A stretch of 64,000 nt of DNA from Metaphire vulgaris (Eukaryota; Annelida; Clitellata; Crassiclitellata; Megascolecidae): positions 780,837 to 844,836 of the forward strand of contig CM030869.1 in NCBI GenBank assembly GCA_018105865.1. The letters run 5' to 3'. Of the stretch, positions 1-12,399 are shown piece by piece. Numbering within the stretch: position 1 is the first letter of the stretch; every line of letters begins with the position of its first letter. The notes under the pieces were generated by a model that saw only the letters and a program-made list of their open reading frames with translations, was not told the origin of the DNA and made no database searches. The position numbers and the translations under genes are program-made.

Positions 1-361
1 AGCAAACAGGTTGTTTGATTGCAAGCTCTTGATTGTTTTGGTCAAATTATGCTGTGATTTGGGTTATGCACACAGACACTGTACATGCGCACATTTGTTT
101 TGAAGTGAGAATGCATTTAAAAATAATGCAAGCACAATGGGATGTTAGGTCAGTGGCATCTGAAGATAGGTCCTGTTAGAATAACCTATACATAGTTATA
201 TGCACTTTTAGTACAAAATGATGAGGAAATTAAATTTGATATGTGAGCATCTGACACTGTATAAGGCAAAATGTGTGTGTCTTTGTAGATGTAGTAGACC
301 CAAAGGCAACAGTTGTAGCAGACTCAATTGACAGAAGTTGGAATAGAGCTGTATTGATTGT

Positions 362-424
362 GTGACAGCAGTTTTTAACACAGGAGAGATCCTATTAAAC
401 CACCTAAAATCCAGTTTATATTAT
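362..424 (-). repeat. microsatellite-associated dispersed repeat, copy 1
   Basis: Read on the minus strand, this resembles four other segments of the window, near 47740-47785, 60775-60840, 61950-62015 and 63545-63600. The shared core reads roughly GTGGTTTAGTAGGGTCT followed by CTGTGTGAGAACTACT. Most copies abut an AAT or ATT tract. No terminal inverted repeat is obvious. It could be a SINE or a microsatellite-seeding mobile element. Confidence 0.5.
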
Positions 425-464
425 TGCTATTGCTATTCATTTGTAGCGTTGTCTTGGAGTACAT

Positions 465-575
<111 letters not shown>

Positions 576-602
576 CATTGGATTCCTGTTTCTTTTGTGT
601 AG

Positions 603-3121
603 GAATCGGGTGAACTTGAGTGCCGGACGTTTGCCACGAGCTGTTTCACTCAGTTTCGAGTTCTATTTGTACGGACTTTCGTGTCCATAATTAGAGACAC
701 GGTTGGTATTTTGCCATCAGCCTACTTTTCCATTGCTACAATTTGTTGCTTTAAGTTAATATTTTTCAAAGACTTTTCATGTGCAAAACTGTTCTGAAAA
801 TTAAGTGAGTCTTGAGTAAAACGACGCTAATGTTTTTAATATTTTAGCATTTTGATTTATGTGCCTGCGATGAAGACTGTGTAAGTACCGGTAGCTGAAT
901 GGTGAATAATTATTTCCTGGTAACATTTCAACCTCTGTTTTTCTCAATTTCTATTAGACTTTGACTCGCCTGCGACTGATATCGCATCTGACGATTGGAA
1001 TTCTGATCGGTTTGCTGTACCTCGGAATCGGAAACGAATCGAGTAAAATGTACAACAACACTGGTTGCCTGTTCTTCTGCATGCTCTTCCTCATGTTCAC
1101 CGCTCTAATGCCCACCGTCTTAACGTGTTAGTTTTCTCTCTCGCTCCTCCTCAGCGTCAAACTTTAAATTGCTTATAGAAACGAATCTTTATCTTGAGTG
1201 GTTTTTTTGTTCACCCAATGATTCTATTTATTCATTACTAGTTCGTATTTGCTTTGTACTGTACTGACTACAGTCAAACACTCCTATTTGTTTATGTTGC
1301 TATCGGCTCGATATCTTTGTTTACAGTTCCGACTGAAATGGCTGTTTTTGTAAGAGAGCATCTCAACTATTGGTACAGCTTGAAGGCGTACTATCTCGCA
1401 AAGACACTGGCCGATATGCCATTCCAGGTTGAGTACATTGGCTTTGAATGCTTTGAGATCTCATTTGGTAGAGTGATGGCCTTTGACTTAGATGATCCAT
1501 CAACATGGACTTGATGTTGTGTAATGGAGGGCTTTGCATTGTACATGTGGTCTGTTGTAACGCCTTAGACTGGTAACTTGTGCATCATAACAATGTGCTA
1601 TATAAATTTATGTATATTCCATTATATTGTGTTTCTTTCTTGATTAGGTAATGTCTTCTAAGTTGTTGTTGTTGCAGTTTATAAGTAATTCAAGTGTACT
1701 TTAGTTGAAATATTCTTTTAAATTTGTCCTTGTCTATCAGTATTTTTTTGTTAAAGGCATAATGAATAAATGGTTGAATGGATGAGTGGATGAATGAATG
1801 AATGAATGAATGAATGAACAGGAAATGTATAAAGTTGTACAAAAAGTAAAATGATCTGATTGGAGCATTTTCTTACAGTCATGACATTGTCTTATTTGTT
1901 GATTTTCCTAATTTCAGATAATATTTCCGTTGGTGTACGGGAGCATTGTGTACTGGATGACAAATCAACCGAACGATTTCGTTCGTTTTATTATGTTTCT
2001 CACTCTTTCAACGCAGACATCGCTGGTCGCCCAGTCTCTTGGTCTCCTCATTGGAGCCGGAACATCTCTTCAGGTTTTTACTATCAGTAACAACAGTAGA
2101 CCAGTTTGTCCAGAAGGTGGTCAATGACCCTATTGGGGGTCATGACCTTGGTTTTGATCCCATTGGTCCAATCCAGATGTGAATGGAGGGAGATATTATG
2201 AAATAATGTGGTGGGGGTTAAATCCTGTCATCCTGGTTAATTGAATGCTGTCTGTAGTCCTCCAGTCTCTTAGACATTATTCATTTATTTTGGTCAGCAT
2301 TGAAGCTTATTGGGAAACCTGCAGAATTGACAGCTATATAATTAGCTGTTTGGCCAATGAATCATCATTCTAGACCTGAGGGAATGTTTTAGACAATTGA
2401 CAGCTATTTTAACTTTGTTTCCTTGAATGAATTTTCAAGACTCACCTTGTGTCCTGGGCCCAGAATTGCCCAAACTTGGCCGCAAGAATGATTCTGACGA
2501 AAATCTATTTGTGTTTGATTCGTGATTCGCTGTTTTTTAAAAACACTTTCTTGTATTGTTCTGTGTTGAAAAATGTCTTCAATTGTTCGTTTTTTCAGGT
2601 AGCTGTCTTTCTTGGTCCGGTGACTTCGATCCCTGTCTTGCTTTTCAGCGGCTTCTTTGTCAACTTTGACACGATGCCAAAATACCTTCAATGGCTGTCG
2701 TATTTGTCGTATATAAGGTATACAATCTGCCTGTCTCAGCAGTGCATTCGGTATTTCAGCTTTGATTTTAGCTACCGGTACATTTCTGTTGGGATTTAAC
2801 TGCTAGCAACATGAATCTGGTTGATTGGTTTGTATCTGGAATACCCTTCTCTTGGCTGTCAGATCTTCATTTCCTCCGTCCCCTGTCTTGCTGTTTGCCA
2901 TTCTTCTGACTGATCTATCGAATGACTTGATCTTTTACGAATGGATTTCGAGCACCATCGATTGATGCCTTTAGAGTGCTGTAATTAGTGCGTTAAAAGT
3001 GCATAATTATTAAGTATTATTATGGTGAGACTTTCATCTTGTTCTAGAAAATCTCTGCTTACGCATGCTATTTACCCGGTAGATTTTTGCTTGCAAAACA
3101 GGTAAATAGATTTCTTTCCAC

Positions 3122-3155
<34 letters not shown>

Positions 3156-3592
3156 CTCTGTCAACTCCTTAGCACCATTAGCTAAACATTTCCAAGAAGT
3201 CATTCTCTGCATTAATTAAAGTTTTTACTAAATTGTAATTTCTTTTAACATAAATGACTTAGATTATTATGATTTGTGTGTTTGTATGCTTGCTTTTGTG
3301 TGTGTGTGTGTGTGTTTTGTGTGCATACTTTTTCATGGAAGTGTTTCTTGATGTTAGATACTCATTTGAAGGGGTGCTGCAGGCCATCTATGGCTTTGAT
3401 CGGGAGCCACTCGACTGCGAGAAAAAGAATGAAAAGCACTCGTGCATATTCACCGAAGGCGACGCAATACTTCGTGCAATGGACGTTGAGCACGCAAAGT
3501 TTTACGTTGACTTCATCGTCCTCTGTTCGTTCTTTGTCATCCTTCGTATTGCGTGCTATCTTGTTTTGAGATGGCGCGTCAAGTTTCACTAA
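603..3592 (+). CDS. ABCG1: ABCG1/ABCG4-like half-transporter, C-terminal part (6 exons)
   Basis: Exons: 603-701, 958-1126, 1327-1427, 1918-2073, 2599-2717 and 3358-3592 (TAA). All have GT-AG borders and compatible phases, giving 292 residues. The protein is the transmembrane half of a G-subfamily ABC transporter. It closely follows my recollection of vertebrate ABCG1/ABCG4, with stretches such as [33 protein letters not shown] and [11 protein letters not shown], and ends in the family's last helix. Members export sterols and phospholipids from the plasma membrane or endosomes as dimers. The cysteine-bearing loop before the last helix ([11 protein letters not shown]) is kept. The first visible exon encodes the FATSC-TQF-VLFVRTF segment before helix 1. 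The nucleotide-binding domain, with Walker A/B and the signature motif, lies upstream of the window, so the gene is partial only because the window starts inside it. ABCG1 and ABCG4 cannot be told apart from this half. Confidence 0.95.
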
Positions 3593-6134
3593 ACACGCTT
3601 CTTATGTCTGTGTTGACCGATGTTTGGGTCCTCATCCACTTTTTTGAGGAACGTTTTTACATGTCTAGTCCCCTCTGCAGTTCCAGAAATTTTGGATATG
3701 CTAGTTAAAAAGTTTTGGGATGGGAGCAGTCCCACCTCTGCTGCTCTTTTTAAATGGAGGCATTTTTTGCTTTCATTTGGTGGTCAGTTTATCTTCTTTT
3801 TTCGTTATGAAAATCACATTTTTAGAAAAGGAAAGTGGATGACTAATGATGAGCATAAAAAGTCATCCAGAGACTTTGGACTTTAGGATAATTTGTGTCA
3901 AATATTCAATTTTCTGAAAACGTTTTTGAAATTTCAGAATTCGAAATAGTCCAAGTGGCCAGAAGTGTTCGTATATACGCTGTAGTTTTCTGATAGATAC
4001 TCTGTGTACTTTGCCATTTCCAAGTCCAGCTGTACAAAGTATGCATAAATTATCCATGAAATGTCTAATGCACACAGGCGTAAACTTCTATTAGGCCGCT
4101 GGGTTCGATCCCCATCCCCTTTGAGAGGCTAGGCTAGGGAAGGGGAAAGGGAAAGGCATGGGGTTGCCCATCCCATGCTTTTTCATCCGAGTTTACGCCT
4201 ATGCAAGTTAACAGTAGTGCATTATAGGAATTTAAATGAAGACCATGATCTATGATCCACTGCTGGATCTCATTTGAAAGACCTTGAAGATCTGATTATA
4301 GTAATTAAATTTTAATTGTTTGCAATAAGGATTGTTTTAAACAACTTATGCAATATGATTTGCTATTTAGCTTATTTGGCAATCAATGTTGACATCAGAA
4401 CTGAAACATAATGGTCATTCATTCATTCAATGAGTGTAATTTCATTGTCATTCCGAATTGTCAGATAGGAATGTTTTCTGTTCTAGACAGTGTAATAGTG
4501 CATGCCATTCTACAGTAGAAGTTTTAATAAGATGGGGGGGATTTGACCTTCCCGTTACTGGTCAAGATCGACTCCCTGTTGGGTCGGAAAATTTTGGGTG
4601 GGATTAATCCCATCCCATTGCTTTCCTTTGAAAGCTTGGCCAGTTAATTAATAATTAGATATTACTATTATGTTATCTTATTAATTGGATATTATTCCAG
4701 TCTTTCAAGTTTTTTATTTATTCTGTCTGTGCTTTGATGGACAACAATATCAGTTCTTTTAACTTGTTTTTACGGCATTCTTTACATTTTGTATCTTCAC
4801 CGATCTAAACTGATACTTGGTGAAGTTAAGATTGGTTGCAGAAATTGGTTCTGGAATTTTGTAGTCTTGTGAATTCCATGCATCTCAGCGCATGCATTGA
4901 ACTAAACCCGTTTGTTGTGAATTCTGCATTGGCCATGGCCACGGCGGGGGGGGGGCGCACGGGAGGACCGGTCCCCTGTTCTGGCTGGGATTTGCGCAGA
5001 GCCGTAGAGAGTTGGGGTGGGGTGTGGGGTAGGTAGCACGATCAAAGAGAATACGTGAACGTGCAAAGAACTCCTTTTGACTTGTTTTTGGCTCTCTGGA
5101 TACGTGTTTATCTGGATCTGTGGATGTGGCCGCCCTATTCCTATTCCGGAACCCTGGCCACGCCACTGTTTATCTTCGTTAAATTTGAAGCAGAGGTCCC
5201 GAGAGGGGAGACAAGGAGACAGAGAGAGAGAGAGAGAGACAGAGACAGAGAGAGACAGCACCTTCACATGAGGCTTGGAATATTGTTAACTAAGAACATG
5301 TTAAGTTTGTCAATAAGATTGTTTAGTGTCGTTTAACAGTAGCCTACATTTCCAATTGAATAACTGTTGACGACTGTCTTCTCTTTAACATACGACTGTT
5401 TCTCTTGAATACGTGAAATCCTTGCGTCCAAAGTGGTATCTGAGAATGAGACCAGTGAGGTGGCGGGGGAGGGTCAGACCAGAGCGGGAAGAATGTTGTT
5501 TCGTTAGTAAAAATTGGTTAAATAAGTTAATGACGGCGTGAAACTTTCCTCAGACTGCTATCCATTGAAAAAACGAGTTCTTGTGGCACGTTAATTCATG
5601 TGTTGATTCTGTTCCGATCATCCTATCTAGCCATCCCCTCCCCCCACAAAAATATTTCTCAGCGGTTTTTCGCAAATCGAACGACTGATCCCATCCAGAA
5701 TCAGGGTTATTTCTAGGATTATCAATTGGGGGGGGTGTCCGTAAATTCTGGGGGCCCCTGCCATAAAGCCTGACAAGTAAAAAAAGGTCATCCTATAGCT
5801 GAAGGTTAGGGGTGTAAAAATATTCCTGTCCAGAATATTCCGTCCCCGGTGGCTGCGCCTATGCATGGTTAGCAATAATCAAATGTATCATTTGCGCACG
5901 GAACAAAATTCCGTGTCAATCCGTCGCTATGCCTTCGCATATGAATTCTAAAGAGTGGATCAGGTGCATGCCCTGTGTTTGTTTCTGATTACTGGCGTTC
6001 TGTACTGAATGAATGCTGTTCAGAGCGTTGCCTCGAGGATCTGCACAGAATATAGGTCCTATTATCTTGTGATGGCGATACAACTCGTTTTACGGATTAA
6101 ACGAAACGCTCGAGAAATAATTGCCAAATGACGC

Positions 6135-6225
<91 letters not shown>

Positions 6226-6440
6226 AACCCAGCTCGCAAACGAAGTTTCTCCTTCGTGTCTTGTCTTTCATCTTTGAATCTTGTCGCCGATGGCTTTAAT
6301 TATCGCTCCGGCGAATGCTTTAATCACTCAAAAGCGGTCACTTGCTGTTTGCGTCGCACAGCAAAAACTTCGTCATTTCCCATATTCAGAAATCCGCCGT
6401 GTTCACGTCTAGAACAAAGACCCAGGCACCGCGTATGCGC
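3593..6440. other. intergenic, repeat-rich
   Basis: No coding exon is seen. A MITE-like unit lies at about 4074-4203, with ends ACAGGCGTAAAC and GTTTACGCCTATG and an internal GGTTCGATCC that resembles a tRNA B box. A degenerate G/C-rich element lies at about 4935-5168 and ends in GGCCACGCCACTG. A GA tract covers about 5219-5255. Another hAT-like remnant, sharing sequence with 16200-16660, lies at about 5697-5870. Confidence 0.5.
6140..6221. repeat. (GA)n microsatellite
   Basis: An uninterrupted GA tract of about 80 bp. It lies about 220 bp upstream of the likely TATA box of the peptide-precursor gene. Confidence 0.9.
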
Positions 6441-6444
6441 AGGT

Positions 6445-6454
6445 GTATATATAG
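6445..6454 (+). promoter_or_regulatory. possible TATA box of the peptide-precursor gene
   Basis: GTATATATAG lies in a CpG-containing stretch about 160 bases before the proposed ATG at 6607. Transcription would start near 6475-6485, leaving a 5' leader of about 125 bases. The call rests on motif and spacing only. Confidence 0.4.
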
Positions 6455-6606
6455 GCCCTATATACTTGTAATCTTATTCGCATTCGCTTTCTGAGACTTC
6501 TGCATGCGCAGCTGATTACGACGGGCGATTCTTTAGCGATTAACAAGTTTTATTTTGCACACAGAAAGGCTTGAGAAGTTCATTACTGTCCAGATAAACG
6601 GAAGCA

Positions 6607-7315
6607 ATGGTGAGAATCTTTTTCTGATTTGTTGAACTTAACAGTAGAGCTATTTTAAAGAAGTCGATAACTAATGTGAATAAGAGACCATGTTGTTGCA
6701 AACAAGATTAATAATTATTTTACTGTAGTGTCTCAGAAATTTTAATCTCTTCGAAGATATGCTTATATATATATATTACTCGTGAATTCTGTTTATTCCT
6801 GTACTACATCTAGGCCTATATGATACCTATTAGATAAGAAGTCAACAAACCGATTTGCTATTCCTCATGCTCATACTAATATGAGATTATTTACCATCAA
6901 ATGTTTTGGACCTCGTAGGCCTACACCGCTTGGAATAGCCTCCCAGAATGTCTAACCAACGCATCAAATTTCAGCTCCAATCGATGTTAATTTAGGAAGA
7001 AAGCTTCAAGGCATTTTGACGATGATTATATTATTTTAGTAGAAAGTTATTGCAGTGCTTTTGACACTGATGCTAATTCAGCCTCTTAAGCAGTGGCGGC
7101 TCCAGGATTTAGCAAGTGGGGGAGGGGGCCGTTGGGGTGGCAACTTCTAATCAATGGGGCCAACCATTTGTTGTTATGTATGTAGCATAAAGTATAGGGT
7201 CCCAACAGGGGCCCACTGGGGGGCCAGGCACTCAATAGGGGGCACGGGCTCCCCCCTGTGGAACCGCCACTGCTCTTAAGCCACTTGAAATCGCGCTATT
7301 ATTATTACTACTACT

Positions 7316-7384
<69 letters not shown>

Positions 7385-7663
7385 GGCTATTATTTCTTTC
7401 AGCCGTCTAAGTACAGACGTGAAGAGGCGCTGTTCCTGCCTTTGACGGTGCTCTTCAGCGTCGTTTGCGCCGCGGCAGCGATCTCCGTCCTGGCCGACGA
7501 CTCGAAAGACGCTCTCCTAGAAGACCGTCGGTCGGGCGAAGGGATGCTGAGGGCGATCCTTATGGGCGACGAAGGCCCCCGGACACCCAAAAGGGCTCAC
7601 CCGGACATGAACAGTCTCGTGTTCGGACGTCGGGCCGCTGATTTCAAGGCAAAGGAACAACCA

Positions 7664-7697
<34 letters not shown>

Positions 7698-7759
7698 TCA
7701 AGGCAATCTGTCAGACGATCGTGGAAGTCTGCGGCAAATCGAACAAAAGCCGAAATTAG
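6607..7759 (+). CDS. small secreted precursor with one amidated peptide (putative neuropeptide)
   Basis: Two coding exons: 6607-6609 (the ATG alone, donor gtgaga) and 7403-7759 (acceptor ctttcag, stop TAG), giving 119 residues. The N-terminus is charged and followed by a hydrophobic stretch (residues 11-31), a typical signal peptide with likely cleavage after A32. Then come dibasic RR (43-44), KR (64-65) and GRR (76-78). Cutting at KR and GRR releases AHPDMNSLVF with glycine-donated C-terminal amidation. Downstream are an 11-residue Asp run encoded by GAC repeats and a tail with two cysteines eight apart. This is the layout of a neuropeptide or hormone precursor. The C-terminal LxF-amide recalls echinoderm L-type SALMFamides, but the serine is one position off and there is only one copy, so I do not assign a family. 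The ATG-only first exon is inferred. The second exon's open frame, signal and cleavage sites are read directly. Confidence 0.7.
7091..7272. mobile_element. hAT-like MITE family Z, copy 1 (182 bp)
   Basis: Ends are CAGTGGCGGCTCCA and GGAACCGCCACTG. It is flanked by a perfect 8-bp duplication, CTCTTAAG, at 7083-7090 and 7273-7280. Close copies lie at 16705-16888 and, inverted, at 11427-11610. It sits in the intron of the peptide-precursor gene. No transposase is encoded. Confidence 0.9.
7309..7384. repeat. (ATT)n microsatellite
   Basis: An ATT tract of about 75 bp ending roughly 18 bases before the acceptor of the peptide-precursor coding exon. Confidence 0.9.
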
Positions 7760-7982
7760 AAACTGTAGCCACAAAAGACTTTAATATGCGCGTATAATAA
7801 GTTACTGTCATAACAGGATGTTAGAACTTAGAAGCGTTTATGTACGCAAACGGTGTCTTGAACTTTAACAGTGAAGTGGTGACTCAGTCGAAAACTAAAC
7901 AGTATAGAGGCCTAATCCACTAAAGCGGCCTGCAAGCCATCGATCTTTGCATATATTCTAATGACAAAACTAATGTCTCGAA

Positions 7983-7988
7983 AATAAA
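7983..7988 (+). terminator. poly(A) signal of the peptide-precursor gene
   Basis: AATAAA about 225 bases after the stop codon at 7757-7759. It is the first canonical signal downstream. Confidence 0.5.
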
Positions 7989-8339
7989 ACAGTCAAAGTC
8001 TTAGTCCACATCATTTACTAGGTATACCATTACATCAGAACACAGGCATCTTCCCCTACACGGCTACTGGGGGAGGACGGGGTAGGCCTACCTCATCCCC
8101 AACCCGGGCTTCCAAGTTCAATCGGCGTTACAAATCGGTCTTTTAGGCCTAAATAATATGATAATGACAAGGTGTTTAGAGTGGTTGAGTAGGGTGTGTG
8201 AGAGAACCACTGACCAGTTTCTCGTCTGTGGAGTTCGCCTTTTGAGTCACCTCCCTCCCCCGATCCCCCCCGCACCCCCATCTCGAGGTCTCGATTCACA
8301 GCTCCTCTGGCAGGAGCGTCTCTGCCTGTTCTGAAAATA

Positions 8340-8680
8340 TTGATCCACGTTCATTATCATATAGCGTCACTTCGCTCGGTCGGTCGGTCGGTCGGTCGGT
8401 CTCTGGCGCCAGAGACAGCACATACGCCGTCGACAGACGACACGCGATGGACCCTACAGGTCCCCACGCTGTCCTTCTCTGTACGGCGGCTGCGTTAGTC
8501 CGCTAGAATTACGGCGCTACGTCGCTAGATATCTCTGGAGTCATCGTCACGTACCAGGCGCAATTAGCTGCGGAACGACTGTTCGTCTATCCAGCATATG
8601 GTTGCATCGTCCGTCATGACAGTTTCAACGGAGGAGTCTCTCCTGCAGTCGCAGCAGTCTTCTCTCCTAAACAGGTCGGT
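8340..8680 (+). promoter_or_regulatory. CpG-rich segment, possible promoter and first exon of the MCFD2-like gene
   Basis: This stretch is much richer in CG dinucleotides than its surroundings. It holds six tandem GGTC units and an 18-bp perfect palindrome centred on GGCGCC (8399-8416). An ATG at 8598 opens 25 codons that end at a possible donor (8674/8675, AACAG then gtcggt). The phase would join in frame to the exon at 12488. That joined N-terminus would lack a signal peptide, which MCFD2 normally has, so the link is weak. Confidence 0.25.
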
Positions 8681-10464
8681 CTCTCTTTGACATTAGGCAG
8701 CGGATATTAAGTTAAAACTTAAAAGTGTTGTTAAATATTGAGATAAAAAGATCCTTTCATGTCAACTGCTGTAGCCTACATGTATCAACAGCTGTATATT
8801 GGTAGCAGTAGACCAGTAACAGCAGCAGCAGCTGCAGCAGCAGGCCCTAACTAAAGCTTACTAAAACTAACTATGAAAAGGCGTTTCACAGCAACAGAAT
8901 TTAAGCCCCTGAGGCTACCTTGATGGAGCCCTAGCTATATCGTGACGAAAATATTTAAGAATTTGACAAATTCAGTGTTGGAGTTGCCGGGAGGGTTGAG
9001 GGTGGGGGGGGGTTGAACTCCCAGCTAACTTTGCAACCCTCACAAAAATCGCATATCTGGTACATGCAGACTCTGTCATTCATTGAATGTCAGTCCTCAA
9101 TCCCCCCCCAGCTCAAATTTCACAGCTCCGACATTGGACAAATTTACTATTGACAACAGGCCTACACACGAATGTTTCATGTGTAATGTTGTGTTGCAGG
9201 GTCGTCGTCTTGTATGTGATGGTGACGATCAATTGGCTGACAACGTGATGCGACGGCCAAGACGATAACAAAGTCGTCAGGCTGACAATAGGACTGCCCT
9301 ATGCGGCAATCCTTACCTAATCCAATATGCGATTTGCATGCTTCTTTGTGACAAAGCTATAGACCAGGGTTTAATCTAGGCCGTTTCCGCGAGGGGGGCA
9401 TTGTCCTTCCCCGATTTCAACAAAGTCGTCAACTAACAGCAGTTACCTATAGCTGACTTCCACCGGCCTTGTCAGTTCCCCCGGAGTCCAGTGTCTAGAT
9501 TAAACAATGAGCTAGACCGTTCCCTATCAGAGGGATAACAGTCATTTTCCTCCATTTCCTTTCTCTATCTTCTGCCGCTCTTTTTCAGGGCTCCATAGTT
9601 CTTTGTACCATTCAATCAATATGCGGGGAAAGGAAGCAAATGCTTCTTAGAAAACTTAGGGGGGAGGAAAATCAGAAAATCTCTCCCCGTTTTGGTAAGA
9701 GTAGCATATTAATTCGATAAGCCCCTAAATGCCTTAAGTAAATTACTGGTTTTACTACGTTTTTTTAACTTCATATAGGCTTACCGGGGGCAATTGTTCA
9801 TTATTATCAGGCATTCATAAAATTTTATTATTATTATTATCACTTTTATGTACAGTCATTCTAATGATGCAGAATGTAAACTCAACTGAAATATAAATAA
9901 CTTATAATAAACCAATAGACTCACATGATTTACATTCAAAATTAGACTACTGCAACTCCCCCACTATAGCCTTTCAAAGACAAATCAACAAATTAAATCA
10001 ATTCAAGACTGTGAAACAGTGCAATTAGATATTGTTAATAACTCATTTTTACAGTCATTGCCTTACGTATAGTTATCCTTTTGCAGTTGTTGCAGCTTTA
10101 ATGCCTTTAAAAATGATGTAGGCCTAGGTGTGTTGTTGGAGAAATCTTTTTTAAACTAAATACTCAAAACAAAATAGACAATTTGTAATTTTGAATAGTT
10201 TGCCAGCGCAATTACTGCGATATCTCTCTAGTTTCAACTTACATCGATCAAATAGTCCTTTGTGGCTGTTGGAATTTTCAGAAATTGAGAAGTAGAAGTT
10301 ACTGGTATGAGACTATCCTGGCGCACCAAAGTTGTGTAATGTCCAAAATGCACTGAAACCCACTATGAGCATCTATTGATTTCAAAAATTTTCCTTTCAC
10401 CCTGGCTTTTTCCATAAATTTGCGGTGGGGTGCCAATGTCCAGTGTTATACTGCTAGTTTTTCG

Positions 10465-10524
<60 letters not shown>

Positions 10525-10559
10525 TTTTATATTATGGTAATAATGTGATGTAGATAAAT

Positions 10560-10690
10560 CCCTGCCGAATCCCCGTTTAGGTGTAGGAGAGGCAAGCAGC
10601 TGCTTCCAGCGGTCAGGGGATGGGCGCCCCTGCATTCAATGATGTCGTCCGCCCATCTTCTTTTCGGTCGCCCTCTTTCCCTTGTTCCTT
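10560..10690 (-). mobile_element. decayed non-LTR retrotransposon C-terminus
   Basis: The minus-strand translation gives RERGRPKRRWADDI and, in another frame, PDRWKQLLAS. Both are hallmarks of the region downstream of the reverse transcriptase in RTE/Jockey-type LINEs. The frame changes between the two motifs show decay. An AAT tract (10468-10523) lies on the 3' side of the fragment. Confidence 0.6.
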
Positions 10691-11426
10691 CTATTCTACC
10701 TTTCATTCTTCTAGCATTAGTATACCAATAATGTGGTACAATGATAGACTGACTTATCGACAGACGATAGGATGGTCAAGCACTTGGCAAGCAGACAGAC
10801 AGGTATTCGGTTTTCTTAAAACTTTGGTCCGTCAAAGATGAAAACATACTCGACCCTATTTATAGAAATTATAGGCCTTCTGGACGCGATGCAACGAACT
10901 GAAGATGACCTCATTATAAGCAAAAGGTTTTGCGACATCAACAATGCTGTAGGCTAATAGTACGAGTTGCAATCAGTTGCAATTTCTAAAATGACAGGAG
11001 ATGATCTGATTGGAATTAAAGCCGTCTCACTTGGGATTTTTGCGTGACAAGGACAACACGATTTTAGACTCACAATTAATTAAGGCAGCGTATATATTTG
11101 AGTTCCTAATTGTCCCTAAGTTGAGTTTTTGTACCGCAAATTCTTCCCCAAGAGCGCGTTGTACGATTAACTGACTCTTCTTCAAAACCTTCTGCGACCG
11201 AACAATCGGCAACAAGAATAATTCGCTCCTCTATTCTTCATGCAAATCTTGGTTGATTGCAGTCCATCCGCCCTGGCGCCAAGACTGCATAATCTATATG
11301 CTCTGGGATCGAGATTCTGGCGCTCCTCTCTCATAAGCTAAGAGACCAATCTGCAGTCTAGAGCCAATTTAGATTGCCACTGTATAATGCCTAGTGCTAT
11401 CTAGGATTTCCTATTGCATTATCGAT

Positions 11427-11610
11427 CAGTTGCGGCTCCACATGGGGGGGGGACCCGCGGGGGACCGTGCCCCTATTAAATGCCTGGCCCCCTGTTGGGA
11501 CCCTATACTTACTACTACATACCTATCAACAAATGGTTGGCCTCCATGCTTAGAGGTTGCGACCCCAACGCCCCCCCCCCCCAACTTGCCAAATCCTGGA
11601 TCCGCCACTG
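11427..11610 (-). mobile_element. hAT-like MITE family Z, copy 3 (inverted)
   Basis: An inverted copy of the elements at 7091 and 16705. Ends are CAGTTGCGGCTCCA and GATCCGCCACTG. Flanks TTATCGAT (11419-11426) and TTACCGAT (11611-11618) match at 7 of 8 bases. Confidence 0.85.
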
Positions 11611-11887
11611 TTACCGATAATGGCGATAGCGTCCTACCAGTGCATGTCTGAGTCTCCCAGACTGTCGTTCCGCCCGTTATCTGATTTTGGAACAATGAAC
11701 TGGTATTTTTGTACCGACCTTTCAAGTCCAACCTCTTTCCATATGTGCTTATACATATCCCATTATCGCGCGTTCATAACTATCTTTCACTCATTTGCTG
11801 TCCATGTACACAGCGGTGTCACGCAATCAGCAGGCACTGACTTATTCTCTAGCGTCATTTCTGAGTTATATTTGTAACTGTTGACAC

Positions 11888-12051
11888 CAGTGTTTTATCC
11901 TGACCCCAGGCCTGTCTGGGGACAAATTGACTTGGTGACTTGGTTGGAGGGAAAGAGACGCAATGCAAACAATTGTGTCATTGCTGAAATTTGGGGGGGA
12001 TTTGGAAGCGTTGGAGGGTAATCTCCCCTAACAGGCCTGGATAAAACACTG
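11888..12051. mobile_element. hAT-like MITE family U, copy 1 (164 bp)
   Basis: Terminal repeats CAGTGTTTTATCC and GGATAAAACACTG. Flanks GTTGACAC and GTTGGCAC match at 7 of 8. Related copies lie at 35563-35719 and 37458-37620. Confidence 0.85.
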
Positions 12052-12171
12052 GTTGGCACGGTCCACTTCCACAGAGATAGGCCTAATGCGTTGGTTATTG
12101 AACTGTGAATAACAGACGGTTACATAATCTTTTCCAATTCCAACTTTTAACCTCCAGAAATTTCACTGTTA

Positions 12172-12399
12172 CACAGGGGCGTCTTTAACCAGTGCGGGGC
12201 CCCGCAAAAGGCGTCTTGCGGGGCCCTAAACGTGAAGATCAAAAACAAGCAAAACAGGTCATCTCAAAAAGGTCATTTTGAATGTTGAAAAACAAAAAAT
12301 TAATCCTTTTTCAAAAAAAGTAGTTTGCGCGCTTTTCAGGGGTCCCTAAGATGCGCCACCCCGGGCACTGTGCCCGAATTTTTACATATAAAGACGCCC
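12172..12399. mobile_element. MITE-like element of about 228 bp
   Basis: A 9-bp direct repeat, TCACTGTTA (12163-12171 and 12400-12408), flanks a segment with ends CAGGGGCGTCTTT and AAAGACGCCC. The exact boundary is uncertain by a few bases. It ends 88 bp before the next MCFD2-like exon. Confidence 0.65.

Noticed and set aside
4074..4203. tRNA gene suggested by GGTTCGATCC
   Set aside because: No cloverleaf or A box at proper distance could be built, and the motif lies inside a MITE with inverted ends.
9199..9268. Short exon after an acceptor-like TTGCAG at 9195-9200
   Set aside because: All frames stop quickly and none fits the MCFD2-like phase or sequence.
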